Source: Scatophagus argus (lineage: Eukaryota; Chordata; Actinopteri; Scatophagidae). Taken from it: 64,000 bases of DNA. The notes beneath the pieces are model-generated. The model was not told the origin of the DNA and made no database searches. It saw only the letters and a list, made by a program, of their open reading frames with translations. Numbering within the stretch: position 1 is the first letter of the stretch; every line of letters begins with the position of its first letter. Below are positions 1 to 12,449 of this stretch, piece by piece. The stretch covers positions 2,535,627 to 2,599,626 of the forward strand of contig NC_058495.1 in NCBI RefSeq assembly GCF_020382885.2, written 5' to 3'. A program made the position numbers and the translations under genes.

Positions 1-201
1 TATTTTTGCTGAGAGTTGATGAAATTTGATATCAAGGAGCACTACCTTCTAAATATTGTGTGTGTGTTTTTGTATAGTTTCTTTTAAAAAGGGTGCAAAT
101 ATCCCTGTATTTTCTTGTTACTCAACCTACCTGCACCTTTATTTTGCTATATTTGTGCTGATATGAAAATGTGAATTTCCCCAGTGTGGGACTAATGAAG
201 G

Positions 202-231
<30 letters not shown>
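1..231. repeat. 3' tail of a dispersed fish retroelement with a (TATCT)n microsatellite
   Basis: The segment reads aatttccccagtgtgggact and then a run of TATCT units ending near 231. This tail form (a 'tccccattgtgggact' type sequence followed by short tandem repeats) is common at the 3' ends of dispersed non-LTR elements in fish. The family was not determined. No gene is visible from here to about 3.7 kb. Confidence 0.45.
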
Positions 232-233
<2 letters not shown>

Positions 234-730
234 GTATGATGAAGCTGCAGTTAGTATGAAACAAAAATCCAGCTCAAAAATGTGGGAAGCTGCTGGATCC
301 GTCCAGAGGGAGCAAAATCTGTCTATCAGCACCTCTGAAGCTCACAAATGAACACATTTTAGGCCTATCTCACTTTAATATAATTATTTGTGATTTTGAC
401 ACCTTTTTGTATGTCATAGCAACATGGTCACACTATACATAGCAATTAGGCAATGCTTATACAATTATTTTATCAGCCCCTCTTTTCTCTCATCGGGAAT
501 TTAAAAAAAAAAGAAAATTAATCAACTGCACCGTTGTGACACCCATCATGTTGGTAATCTGACATTAGCTGCAATTTTTTTTATTTAAATCTCAAAGACT
601 GCATGTTAATATGAATCTCTACATACACTGTCTTCATATAGATGCTTCTTGTGGCTTCTCAGCAACAGCAAGTGTGCTTTCCATTTTTAGATATAGACAG
701 GTCTGTGTGTTGCAGCTGAGGCATACAGTG

Positions 731-762
731 TGTGTGTGTGTGTGTGTGTGTGTCTGACAGAT

Positions 763-814
<52 letters not shown>

Positions 815-1065
815 CCTCCATACTTCAGTAGCCTACAGAAATGGCAGAGCTCAGCGACAGGCATCCAGATGCACCCATCATCATCATCATCATCATCATC
901 ATCACGCGTGTGCACATGCGCATACACCCACACACAATCACCACTTACATCTGCACCATCATCTGCACTACCTGTATCACTAGTATACTGGACCACGGCA
1001 GGTCTCCTCTGCACAAATTCAGCTCTTTACACACACACACACACACTCACACTCACACACATATC
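731..1065. repeat. Compound microsatellite cluster: (TG)n, (CT)n, (ATC)n, (CA)n
   Basis: Four simple-repeat tracts lie in about 330 bp: TG from about 731, CT at about 763-811, ATC at about 876-904, and CA at about 1030-1050. The reading frames through them encode only low-complexity Ser/Leu, His or Thr runs, so they are not treated as genes. Confidence 0.9.
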
Positions 1066-1639
1066 TGGTGGGCAAGTTGGTTACCATAACGACCAAACAG
1101 GCAAAGCAGGGTCACTGAGTGAATCAGTGAATCAGATATGAAATGAAATGAAGGCTACATACAGGACACCTCTACCAGGACTTCCAGCCCATAGCGCAGA
1201 TGTTCCTGTATATGCCGGCCACTTGGTTATGGCGTTCCATGTATGCTGTTCCTCCCTTACATGCTGAATTGTCTCAGGGGCATCTTTGCACAGCCTGGAC
1301 CTTTTTTTCTATTCCTGGATCTTTGTTGTTTCATCCTGGACAGTGGTTATGACATTCACTAGTCCTTGGTCTCCCTCCTTCTGCTTAGTGTACAGTTTCA
1401 AGGGGCTGGACTTGGACTTGGAGGAGCTTCCTTGTTTTGATGACAACAGCCTTTATCTCCTTCTGCACTTTTGTTAACATAACCTTTATGAAAGGTTAAA
1501 GGAATGAGACTTGCTGAACATTCTGTGGCAGGGTGCCATTTTTAGATTATAATTCAAATCAATTTACTCATATAATGTTGTCTCATGATGTTTTCCAAAT
1601 ATAGTAGGCCTAGCCCTTGACCATACTCCTCAATTTAGT

Positions 1640-1925
1640 CTTTACAATAGAAAGACCCAGAATTCCCCCATGAGCAAGCACTTGGCAATGGCAGTGAGGA
1701 AAAACTGCCTTTTAGAAGGCAGAAACTTCTGCCTTGGTTGGTTGGGTTGAGAGAGAAAGAGAGAGAGAAGGAGAGAGACAGAGAGAGAGAGAGAGAGTGC
1801 AGGCACACAAACAGAGATAAGTAGCAATGCCAATAATAATATAGAGTACTGGAACTATATGTAATAATAACAATGATATGTACAGTAACTACTATAATAA
1901 TTATAACAATAAGAGGTAGAGCGGT
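1640..1925. repeat. Dispersed fish repeat fragment with (GA)n tract
   Basis: The stretch contains 'gagcaagcacttggcaatgg' and 'gaggaaaaactgccttttag', a widespread teleost interspersed-repeat sequence. A GA-rich tract and an AT-rich ATAATAA tract follow. A related tail, on the opposite strand, occurs near 41.5 kb. Confidence 0.5.
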
Positions 1926-2232
1926 TGTCCACCAGTGGCTCTTCCAATCGTGTTCATGTGAATGATTGCTGCTCCTGATGAATCCGACCCAAACCTTACA
2001 GTCCGTTATCATATTTGCATATACAACAACTACAACTATTACTGAACAAAACTTGAGACTACTTATGGGTGGTCATGGTGTACAGGTCATGGCTGGTATC
2101 TTCAGAAAATGGCTAATGGCTGTTGATCATGCCATTTTCCCATTCTTGCAATCAGCAAATTATTAGGCCTAAAATCAAGAAATTGATCAGACCTTTGCTG
2201 TTCGTATAATATGACATAATATCGCCACTTAA

Positions 2233-2436
2233 TTGCAGGGCTGACACACAACCACTCATGCACACTCTCACTAGAGTAGCCAATTAACCTAATGTGCATG
2301 CTTCTGGGACTGTGGGAGGAAGCTGGAGTACTCTGAGAAAACCCATGCTGACACAGAAGGGTCCAGATCGGGATTTGAATCTGGAACCCTCTTGCTTAGA
2401 GGCGACTGTGATAACCACTGCACCACCGTGCTGCCC
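2233..2436 (-). mobile_element. tRNA-derived SINE, partial, minus orientation
   Basis: Read on the minus strand it begins with a tRNA-like head: an A-box-like region (gtggtgcagtggttatcaca) and a B-box-like GATTCAAATCCC. It continues through 'gggttttctcagagtactcc' into a diverged body. It lacks the GGAT-repeat tail seen in the intact copies near 24.3 and 26.7 kb, so it is 3'-truncated and older. Confidence 0.7.
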
Positions 2437-3378
2437 AGGTCACAACCAGTATTTCAATTTTGCACACAATATGCCCAATTTGCTTAATGTAGCCCTCAAG
2501 ATTGAATTTGATGGATGAGGAGTAAATATATTTATTCAGCCATGATTTGATCTTTTATTTTGATGTCATTTCTTAAGTCAGTGTTATTTTCTCTGTTTGT
2601 TTTAAGGTAAAAAGAGAAAGATATCTGTGACTGTAAATGAAAAAATAATTCACTTCACTGTGTGTATTTGTATGCAAAACAGAGCATGGCTTGGATGGGT
2701 CTGTAACACTGAATTTGGAAATGGTTTTTAGAGACTACATGTGTCACAAGGCTAACGGCCAAGGGTTTACTTGAACCTGCCCATGTTGGTATGAGCTAAG
2801 AGTGGATGGGTGGTGCTGCTGGAATAGGCTGGCCTGGCTGCAGCTTTGTGAAAGGACAGTTAGGGTTCTCTAAGCTAGCTAGCACGTGGGACTGGATCTT
2901 AAAGGTTTCGGTCACGGGTTTTGGTGAGTGTTAAATGAGATGACACCCCTTATAGGACTGCTGGCTGTGTCGTCTTTCCAATGCAGTCTTACACTGTGTT
3001 TTTATACACATGCATATACATTTATGACAAGCTGTGACTTTCTTGAATTGCAAAATTGTCTTTGAAATTGATAAATGTCAAGTGCAATTTATTCCACATG
3101 GAATCATGTGGATTCCATTTTTGTGGATTCTATTTGTCTCTTACCGTTAACCACTACTTATTTTTCTTGAAATAAGGTCCCATGGTGGTCCACTGGAAGG
3201 CTAGGAACTTTGCCATTTTCTATTTACTACAAGTGTATGTGTTTTTTTAAACATGCTGCAGTTTCTTTGTCAAACACATTGGTTATTTTGAGCAACATCC
3301 CCTGATTCCTGAGCTGGAAGTGATTAATCCAGATGGTATAGAATATGAAAACACCCTTATGTTGTATCAGGTCTAGAT

Positions 3379-3399
3379 TGGCTCTCTCTCTCTCTCTCC

Positions 3400-3446
<47 letters not shown>
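3379..3446. repeat. (CT)n(CA)n microsatellite
   Basis: A CT tract runs directly into a CA tract. Nothing coding is associated with it. Confidence 0.95.
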
Positions 3447-4126
3447 CAGTGAAACAGATATCCTCTGGTAGGGACACTGGAAGGACTACACATCCCAGAA
3501 TGCCCTGAGAAGCATCTGCGTGAGGATCCCCAGTTAACAGCTAGAGGATGGATGGTTGGGTGATGATGATGCTACTGCTTGTATCGCTGCAGTACAGGCT
3601 CCCTCTTGCACATGTCGAGGCTTCATGAGGAGTTTCAGTCAGAGAGGAAGACATCCAGAGGGAGACCACGGCATCTGATTGGTTGATGACTCTTAAAAGG
3701 CCACCAATCAGACACCATCCTCAGTGTGTGACTGCGTGTGTTTCCCTCGCTGTCTCTGATCGCACTGTGTCAGCCTGCGCATATTTTTATGTTTGCAGCC
3801 CTGCATGCATGCATGAGTGTCTGTGTGTGTATGCGTGAGCAGGATGCTACAGTTGAGAGCTGTGAAGGGGGGGGAGGGGCGAGGATCGAGATGCTGAAGA
3901 AATAGATGAAAAAGAAAGAAAAAGGGATATATAGAGGAGAAGAAAAAGGAAGGAGGACAGTGAGGAGAGGACAGATGCTGAGGAGGGAAGTGATCGTGAA
4001 GCACACTGAAGAGATACAGACATAGAGAGTGAGAAAGAGGAGGAAGAAGAGACGATCTGCTGGAGGAAACAGCAGCATCGTTGATTTTCACAGGAACCAA
4101 GGCAGCTTTCCTCTGTTGCCGTGACG

Positions 4127-4168
4127 ATGGGCTGCTGGCTCTCTGGACCGTGGATGGGTGATCAAATG
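4127..4168 (+). CDS. Possible short first coding exon (MGC start) of the downstream PDZRN-like gene
   Basis: An ATG opens 14 codons (MGCWLSGPWMGDQM) that stop at a good donor (ATG|GTGAGC). A purine-rich, UTR-like stretch (about 3860-4060) precedes it, with a CCAAT motif and a TTAAAAGG motif near 3690-3710. Short PDZRN3/4 isoforms are known to begin with MGC, which is the only link to the gene downstream. No exon was found between here and 7199 that would supply the first half of the PDZ domain, so the assignment is weak. It could be a non-coding promoter or an unrelated start. Confidence 0.22.
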
Positions 4169-4291
4169 GTGAGCATCCAAAGACCTGCCTCAGTGTCATA
4201 AATAGTGCTTTATAAGTAACATGCTTTTTATGATGTCTTATCTGAAGGAGATGGAACTGAGATCTGTAAGCGGGATTCAGGCTTGTGTGTC

Positions 4292-4640
4292 TGTGTGTGT
4301 GAGTGTGTGTGTGTGTGTGTGTGCGCGCACGCGTGTATGTGCGCGCTTGTATGCATATAGATGCAGATGCAAAATGGCATCATTTCATGATTTCTGCCGG
4401 GCTCTGCATTTATGTGTGTGTGTGTGTGTGTGGATAAGAAACCTAAATTGAGTGTGTTTAAATCTCGAACAGCTGATTTCCTTATGTTTGTGTGTTTTTT
4501 TTATAAATATGTAGAAAATGTATGTTCTGTGCAAGAATGTAGTTCATATTCGTTATCTCCATGAGCTGAACAGTTACAGTCATTCCGTTGCCATCCTGTG
4601 TCTTCACACACAGGTGCCATTTTGTGCTCCTCAGCTCATG

Positions 4641-4675
<35 letters not shown>
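4292..4675. repeat. (TG)n microsatellites
   Basis: Three TG tracts lie at about 4292-4323, 4413-4431 and 4643-4672. The rest of 4170-6450 shows no exon, ORF or element that I can support, apart from short A-rich tracts near 6030 and 6297. Confidence 0.9.
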
Positions 4676-4678
<3 letters not shown>

Positions 4679-6459
4679 GAATGTAGCGGAGGGTGACTCA
4701 TGGTTGTGATGTGCTAGAGTTAACAATACTGTTCATGCGTCTAATTCAACGGCTGCTGAGCTGCATGTGTTTGTGTGCATATGTGTGTCTGTGAAGCAAG
4801 TTGAGGTTTATGTTGGCTCACAGTTGTTCAGTGCAAATATGGACATCATGTCCAAACTTGTCATGCTTGATGTAATTGCCAAAATTTGACTGTTTGTTTT
4901 TCATACTGAAATAAATCCACCATCTGTCTACAGGCAGAGTTGTGTCTTGTGACCCAGTTGCATAACGTCGATTAATGCAGTTTTCAGTCTGTGTTGTGTT
5001 CACACTGTACAAAAGACTAGATGAAGTGCAGGGAAAATGGAAGCAAGCGGACTAAACTGATTATTGTATCTGACGTTGTTTTCCCACAGTGCATGGCTGG
5101 ATTAAAGGGGTTCTTCTTGAGTCAGTCTGTCACTTCCATAAAGTTGTTGGACTTGTGAGAACAATACAGCACAGGCTGCGATATGCTGACTTTTAGTTCC
5201 CAGTATGAGCCAAACTCCCACAACACTGGATCTTATATTTCCCATAATGGATAATGGAATCTAATACACCTTATCCTTAGACCCTACCTGCCTGGTAAAC
5301 AGCCACTTCTTTAAAGTTCTCCAGTTTGTGACACAGGCAACTCAAGCTGACATAACCCTGATGAAACCACTATGACATGAAGGGGTTATTTTATTTTCCA
5401 GACAAAGCTGAAGGAAGGGTTTTCCTGCTTACCATGATCAGTAAACTGACCTACATGTGTACAATAGGCAGAGTTCAGATAACCCTCATCTAGATTTCAA
5501 TTAATTTAATTGAGGCACATTTTTTATCATGGATGCAAGTTTATATATTTATTTATAAAACTGATCTTACAGACTCTATTACACATTCGAAAGCAGTTGT
5601 TTTTTTACGTGGACTTTTTTTTCAGTCACTGGGACCTGGAGTGCTTGATTTTGCTCTGATGTGTATGTACATGCGTATTGGTATGACAAGAAAGATCTTT
5701 GAACCTATGAACCTTGAAAAACACAATCCCAGTTGAACTAAATCAGTTTTGCCCATTGATTTATAACATTTCTTATAATGGAAAAAACAAAACTAATTTT
5801 GATCCAGTTGTACCCCATTGCTTCTTAATGGGTGCTGCCACATCCTGGTGAGTCTAGGCATCCCCTCTCCCCCCAACACCAAAACACCTGAGTGACTTAT
5901 TCAGGCTTACTTTGACTTTGTGAGGCATCTGGATTTGTGAGAATCATCATGGTGCATCAGGTTATGTACTGTGTCTCTGTGCAACCACACAGAAAATGCC
6001 CTTGCTAAAGAAGGAAAAAGGCAAAAAAAGGGAAAAAAAAAACAACAACAAAACAAAAAACAGACAACTAAGAATAAACTTTTGCAACTAATGAAGGTTC
6101 TTTTCTGAATGTTGCTGCTAATGACATACCCATGCTGTTAGTAGCTAGCTGCAGCGCAAATGACTCAGAAGCTGTCGGTACAAGGTCAGGCACTTACACC
6201 AAGTCTTCCCCCGTCAGCTACAAACTACAGAGCACTCTTTATACCATGGGCATGGTGCTCCAGACTACTGGACAACAGACAATGTTGATATTTCTGAAAA
6301 AAAAAAAAAAAAAAAAAAGGAAAAAAAGATCAATAAATACAAAATATTCATTTATCGAATATGCTAGTCAAACATACATTTTATGTACAAACAGTGTAAA
6401 TGACATAGCATTCATACATACATGCAAACACTATATACACAAAGTATTAGGGCATCTGA

Positions 6460-6905
6460 CCGTTACACCAACAGGGACTTTAATGACATTGCTTTCTAAA
6501 CACAGACAGCTTTTATCTACTGGGAAGGCTTTCCACAAGATCTTAAATTGTTTCTATGGGAATTTGTCCCCATTCATGCAGTAGAGCATTTGTGAGGTCA
6601 GGCACTGATGTTGGACTAAAAGGCCTGGCTCACAGTCTCTGTTCCAGTTCATCCCAAAGGTGTTTGATGGGGTTGAGGTCAGGACTCTGTGTGTGCAAGC
6701 CAGTCAAGTTCTTCCACACCAAACTCATCCAACCATGTCTTTATGGACTTTGCTTTGTGTACTGAGACACAGTCATGCTGGAATAGCAAAGGGCCTTCCC
6801 CAGACTGTTGTCTCAAAGTTGGAAGCATAGCATTGTCCAAAATGTCTTGGGATGCTGAAGCATTAAGAAGTAAGAGGCCGAGCCCAACCCCTGTAAACCA
6901 GCCCT
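6460..6905. mobile_element. Dispersed fish DNA-transposon-like repeat
   Basis: The text 'cccaaaggtgtttgatgggg', 'caagttcttccacaccaaac' and 'aaaatgtcttgggatgctga' belongs to an interspersed repeat found in many fish genomes. The copy is decayed and its ends are not resolved. The family was not determined. Confidence 0.5.
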
Positions 6906-7198
6906 GTCTGGATATTTTTGTCTACATGGAGTAGCATACATTACATGTAATGTAAGGCTGCTGGATGCAAGTTCAGCAGGCAGGTGGATAATATTGTTGA
7001 CTATTTCATAAATTGTTTGATATTTAATGATTAAGATCAAATTTAACATTAGGCTTGTCTAGAGAAAATTGATTGTTCACAAACATGACTCCAACAGGAT
7101 GATCATCTTGATCAGCTCTGTGTCTGCTGGATGTGGGAAATGTGGGTATGTGTTTGCTGACATTACATCCCACCTCTCCCTCTGTATGCTCGTCTCAG

Positions 7199-10100
7199 CT
7201 GAGTGGGCGGAGTCTAGCACACCTGAGCCAGCGAGATGCTCTACGGATCCTGGCAGCCAGTCAGCATCCAATCACCATGCAGATCAAGGGTCAGAAGGGG
7301 TGTGGCACAGAGGCAGACAGGGGATCCTGGGAGCCTCTCCCCCTCAATCTGCAGCACCTCAACCTTCCCCTTCCTTTGATGGGGGCGGGGATTAATGCCT
7401 CTAGCCCCTCCTACCAGGACAGGTACAAACATACAGACAATATGATATGGATCTGTATAGTCTAGCTATAAGTGGATTTCTGTCATTATATGAAAAAAAA
7501 AAGTTAATCCCACATCTAATATCATCTATTTACTGTGGTTCTTGCACACTGTAAAATCTTAATGCCGGGTGGAGAAATTGCAAACTGTGGAACCAAACAA
7601 ATCCCTTTATTTCATGGTTGTAGACTCACATTGGGTAAAATTATTAGTTAATTTAATTAACAAAGGCAATGGAATTAACATTGTTTAAAAAGTCGATTCA
7701 AGTGTCCTGCTGTGTATGGGATTTTCTGGTTGCTTGCAGGCTTTAGTGACCTCAAAATGTCTTTTACACACAAAGTTGTTAAAGGGACACAAGCTATAGA
7801 AAACATCAGTGTAAAGTTCTTGTAATCCATGGGAATGGTGGACAAAATTATTTTTCACAAACACTGAATAATTACACAACTTTGGATGAGAGAGAACTTG
7901 GATTGCTACACTGATGCAGTGCTGAACCATGTATGTATGGACAGCAGATTTTTCAAAAAAACAAAAAACAAAAACAAAAAAAACCAACATCTTGTGATTG
8001 TGTGAGATTGGTGTTTATTACGATTAAAAGGCCAAAAACAAAAGGATGTAATTTAGGTTTTTAGTTCTTTCTGCATTTAGTTTTAGACTGCTGAGAATGG
8101 TTCACACCTCAGGGAAATATGCTCAGCAAAAGAAAAAACTATTCTAAAGATATATGAGAGGAGAAGAATTTATTGTTTATGATTTTTTTTAAAATTTTCC
8201 ACAATAAAATATTTGAATGGATGATACACAGACCATGTTGAACATTTATCTTTACATAGTCTCAAACCGTGTGATTTCACTCCACAGTGAAACAGGTTCT
8301 GAGATTTGCAGCTAAAATCAGTAAATGACTTAACATGCAGGCTAAATAAAAAATTCTTTACATTTTAGCTTAAAATGTGAAAATCACATTTTCGCATATG
8401 CCGAAACACAATGTAATATTAATCTATGTGTCTCTTTTGGCATATATTAGAATCTTTAGTTGTGCTTAGCAGCTGGATTTTTAAAAATGATTTATTGAAG
8501 TGTCGTAATTCTGTTTTCTTGTCATCTGTCTCAGACATTATTACAGCCATCTGTCTCTGCCACAAGATCACTGTGAAGGAGGACGGTACAGTTACCTGTC
8601 CAGCTCCCCAAGGGACACTGTGGACATCAACCACCAGGTGATACACACACACACACACACAAGCAAACAATTAGTAATAAATTAACAACCCATAAACATA
8701 CTAAAGCTTTATGTTGTGTTTCATTGTCATTAACATCCTGAATCCCTCAGGATCCAGAACGGACTGGGCGTGGAACAAAGAATTGCCTGATGGGATGTTG
8801 CAATGCAAACCTAGAAGAACCAAACGCCTGCCAGAGCCAGGTATCCCAAAGTGTTCTATGTATTGTATAGTGAGGGCCGCATATTGTACTTTTTCAATAA
8901 TTTATGACAAAGACAGAAACTAAGAAGGATATATTTAACACATCAATGTGCCATGCTGTTGCACTGATTGTTTCTTCATTAATTCATGCAATGTTCCCTC
9001 CTTTGAGTTGTGTTTGCTAAAAAGTACGGTCACCAGATGTAGAAAAGCACTGAGCATTTCTAAAAAATGAAATCAGATATTTGCGTGTTTTGTTTTTAAG
9101 ATTTGCTGAGTGCCACAGACAGGGTAGGGAGGTCAGAGAGTAGTCTTTTCTCTCTACAGTGAGACGTTGATGTTGATATTGATATGATTTAAGAATCACT
9201 TTATTGACAGTATATATATTTTTACACACACACACTGAATTTGTCTTCTGCATTTGACCCATCCTTAGTTGAACACACACATGCAACACCCAGCAAATTA
9301 CATGCAGTGAAACACACACAGGAGCAGTGGGCAGCATCAAGCATCCGGGGAGCATATTGAGGGTTAAGTGCCTTGCTCAAGGGCACATCAGCCGGCTAAT
9401 GAAGGGGGGGTTCACATTTATCACCGGTGACCCTCCGACCACAAGCTGCTTCTCCAACCTCTAGGCCACGGCTGCCTCCTATCTACAGATCATTTTCAGA
9501 TATGCAAGACCCCAAATCTCAAGATGAGACACCACTGCAGCCGTGCAGCTCATGCGGGCCACATGGTTGCTCTAACTTGATAAAATGAGCACCAAAATGA
9601 AAAGCAAGAGGTCACACAACAGACATGCTCTGCTCATACAGCCTGTGTGGCCTGGCCATAAGCCATACTTTTCAAATGTGTCAGTTAGCTCAAACAGTCA
9701 AAGCCCAAACAGTCAAGAACTTTGAGTAAATTAATAAACTAAATGAAACTAGGAAATATCTAATCAAAGAACACGTAAATGACTAAGAATCTGAACTAGA
9801 TTTCACTACTGATCTTCAGCATTTGAAGATTCCTTTCTGCTACTGACACATTTAGTCATTACACAGAAGGTGCTGTGGTCCCACACACAGATAAATATAA
9901 AAAGATGTGGTTATTCATAGTGTTTGTGTCTGTGTATTATGTAAATGACCTTGGGACTGAGGATACATGTTGTTGCAGACGGATGACGAGGACTTCATTC
10001 TGGAGAAGCCACTGGGTTTCCTGCCCCTCCATCATGAGCTGGACAGTGGTCTGGGCTGGACTGACGGCTCCCTCCACCAGGGCGAACTTTCAGGGCTGGA

Positions 10101-12333
10101 GACTGAGGAGGGAGGCCTGGAGGATTATCATTCACATGGGGCCCTTGCTCCAGGAAGTTGTGGAGGCTTTGGGGGTGGTGGCTCTCCTTCTTCTGAGTCC
10201 TTTATCTCCTCTGAGCTCAGTGACTCAGGTTTTTATAGTGTGAGCACTGGGGAGTTCAGGCACTTCCAGAGGCTGCTGGAGAAACGAATGCGGCTCTACA
10301 ATGCCAGGCTGCAACATCAGGGCGAACCCTGTGAGAGGCGGGAACGGCGTGACAGCTGTCCCAAGAGCCACCGCGAGCTGCTGGAGGCCATTCCTGAGGC
10401 GTTGACCATGCAGCCTCAGTGTCAGCGAAGGCAGCTCGTGATGGAGGAGGGCACTGGGCCCATCATGGACCCCCCCTCCCGTGGACTTTTCAGGTACCAG
10501 CTGGAAGGATGATTTTACAAAATCTTACATTTAAGTTTACATCAGCCTAAACAACTTATTTTTGTGTAAACTAGTTTAAAGCCATTTAAAATCTGCCAAA
10601 ACCAGCTGAAATCTGCTGAATCCTATTAATATCAATTCATCTTGTTAATAAACAGTTTAGACTGGTTGGTGTCCACTTTAAGTTTAACCCCTTGAATGAA
10701 CCAGTTTATAGCAATTTAAAATTTATTTAAAATAATTTATAACTGGTTGGTTTAATCCACTTTTAAATCCCAGCTGAATTCCTAATATCTAAATATCTGA
10801 AGTGTATCTTTTTGAAATCTATCTACAAAACTCATCTAAAATGTTTCAGTACTGTTTGTTGACTTCACCGTTTGTATTTTCAGGGTTTCTTCGGTCCAGT
10901 TCCACAAAGCTGATCGGCCATGTCTAAACCGTCACAGCTCCAGCAGTGGAGCCCTTTTCAACGTCTCTCACTCAGCAGTTTCACGAATGACTGCTCCAGT
11001 CCTCTCCACCTGCAGCACCCCATCTAGCCACCGGAGACCACTAGTACCCATGCAGCAGCACCACCAGGGCTCCAGTTCGGTTGGGATGCTGAGGAGAAGC
11101 CGAACGCTGCACCATCGCCCCCCTCCGCAGGAGTACCGTCGGCGGGCCAGCCACCCAGCTTCCCCCTCCTACTGTGCAGCAACCATGCACCACTGTGGAG
11201 GCGTCACACCATGCAATGTCCTGCCACCAGGTCTGCCAGAGGAAAGTGAGCTAGTCGCAGATATGATGGCTTCCCACCCAGTAGGCCTGACTCTGTCACC
11301 CCAACAGCAACCCACTGTTTTGGGCCATATCAGGGGCGCCAAAACCCATGAGAGATGCTACGACAACAACCCTAACAGCCAAATTGCTCACCATGAGTGG
11401 TGGCACTCACAGGAAAGATGCGTGATGCCTGAAGCTATGGTGACAGAAAGGGACAGAGAGACTGAGAAGGAACTGGAACATAAAAGACAAATGCAAAAGG
11501 AGAAAGAGCTGGAGAGGGAGATGCAGAGGGAGAGGGAGGCACAGTTTCAGGAGCAGATGGACAGAGAGAGACAGCAGGAGATGAACCGAAGCAGAGCCAG
11601 AGATCAGCTGCACCTCCAGAGTTTGGTTCACCCTCCTCAGGCTGGAGACGTCAATGACACCTGGCCGAAACCGGCCAGTCGTCAGTCCCAGGCTGGCGGA
11701 GGAGGAAGAGGCCCCTATAGTACCCTTGAGGGCCACACAGGAGCTTGCTCTGCTGCTGGATGGGATGCACAAAAAGGAAACATGAATGCAAGTTCAAGTC
11801 CTAATCCCAGTTTTGTTCTACAATCAAAACTTGATCTAAGCGCCAAACCCAACACAACCTCACGGGTCTCTAGGAACCAGCTCCTGAGAGACAGGGCTTC
11901 TCAGCTGGCAGATGAACGTAGTGGAATGAGCACGGATGAGGAGACCAGTACTGACAAGCTGATGGGTCGATACTGGACTCGAATGGAGAGGAAGGAACAC
12001 TTCCTGTTGGCCCGTGAGCAGAAACAGCAGCAGCTGCAGGCCAAAGGAGTACCAATGCGAGACCCCATCATCAGGGGAGGAACCATTGCAGGAGGAGGAG
12101 GAGCATCTGTTGGAGATGGAGGTATGCTGGACAGCAGAGGACGCGGAGCTTTTGCAGAAGGGCGGTGCAACACTGTCCTGGAGCTGAGTCAGAGGAAGCT
12201 GAGTCGCCTGAGGAACAGGAAGCTGTTGGATGACTGGACCACAGTAGAGGAGCTGCTGACTCATGGGACCAGGCTGGACAACCGGGAGGACATGCTGTGT
12301 CCCAGCTCCCTGCTGACAGTCACCACTGTCTAA
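7199..12333 (+). CDS. PDZRN3/PDZRN4-family protein (RING and PDZ scaffold), 3' five exons
   Basis: Five exons (7199-7422, 8535-8637, 8751-8840, 9979-10493, 10884-12333) join in phase to give 793 residues ending in TAA. The first exon starts inside a PDZ domain (LSGRSLAHLSQRDALRIL, then PITMQIKG). HELDSGLGWTD (near residue 158) and SSESFIS match blocks known from PDZRN3/4. The last 150 residues carry the family signature: LLRDRAS, ADERSGMSTDEE, MGRYWTRMERK, LSRLRNRKLLDDW, TVEELLTHGT and a terminal LLTVTTV, a class I PDZ ligand. A Glu/Arg/Gln-rich, coiled-coil-like stretch spans about residues 498-552. PDZRN3/4 proteins are RING E3 ligases and scaffolds, known for example at the neuromuscular junction and in Wnt signalling. 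The middle is more diverged than in PDZRN3 or PDZRN4, so this may be a third paralogue; I leave the symbol blank. N-terminal exons were not found here. Every intron has GT-AG ends. Confidence 0.88.
8642..8660. repeat. (CA)n tract directly after a splice donor
   Basis: The donor of the 8535-8637 exon is followed four bases later by a CA run. Confidence 0.8.
9170..9480. mobile_element. Dispersed fish SINE/LINE-tail repeat inside an intron
   Basis: The sequence contains 'aagaatcactttattgacag', 'ttctgcatttgacccatcct' and 'gtgccttgctcaagggcaca', all characteristic of a very common teleost interspersed repeat. It lies in the intron between the 8751-8840 and 9979-10493 exons. Family name not determined. 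Confidence 0.6.
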
Positions 12334-12407
12334 CTGCATGGACACCACACCTAACTGTAACTCTGTGAGTGAGTGTGTGTGATGTGAAGCTAATAATACA
12401 ATATTCA

Positions 12408-12413
12408 AATAAA
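12408..12413 (+). terminator. Poly(A) signal of the PDZRN-like gene
   Basis: AATAAA lies 75 nt after the stop codon, followed by a T/GT-rich stretch (cttgttctgtcatctgtctg). This gives a very short 3'UTR. Confidence 0.6.
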
Positions 12414-12449
12414 TCCTCTTGTTCTGTCATCTGTCTGGAGTCAGAGGTG

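Noticed and set aside
634-1141. Several long reading frames rich in Ser/Leu, His, Thr or Arg/Glu
   Set aside because: They are translations of TG, CT, ATC and CA microsatellites with no conserved sequence or splice context.
4168-7198. Missing PDZ exon of the PDZRN-like gene
   Set aside because: I looked for a frame ending in a GDRI(L)Q-like sequence before a donor and found none; candidate acceptors such as the one at 5089 do not lead to PDZ sequence.
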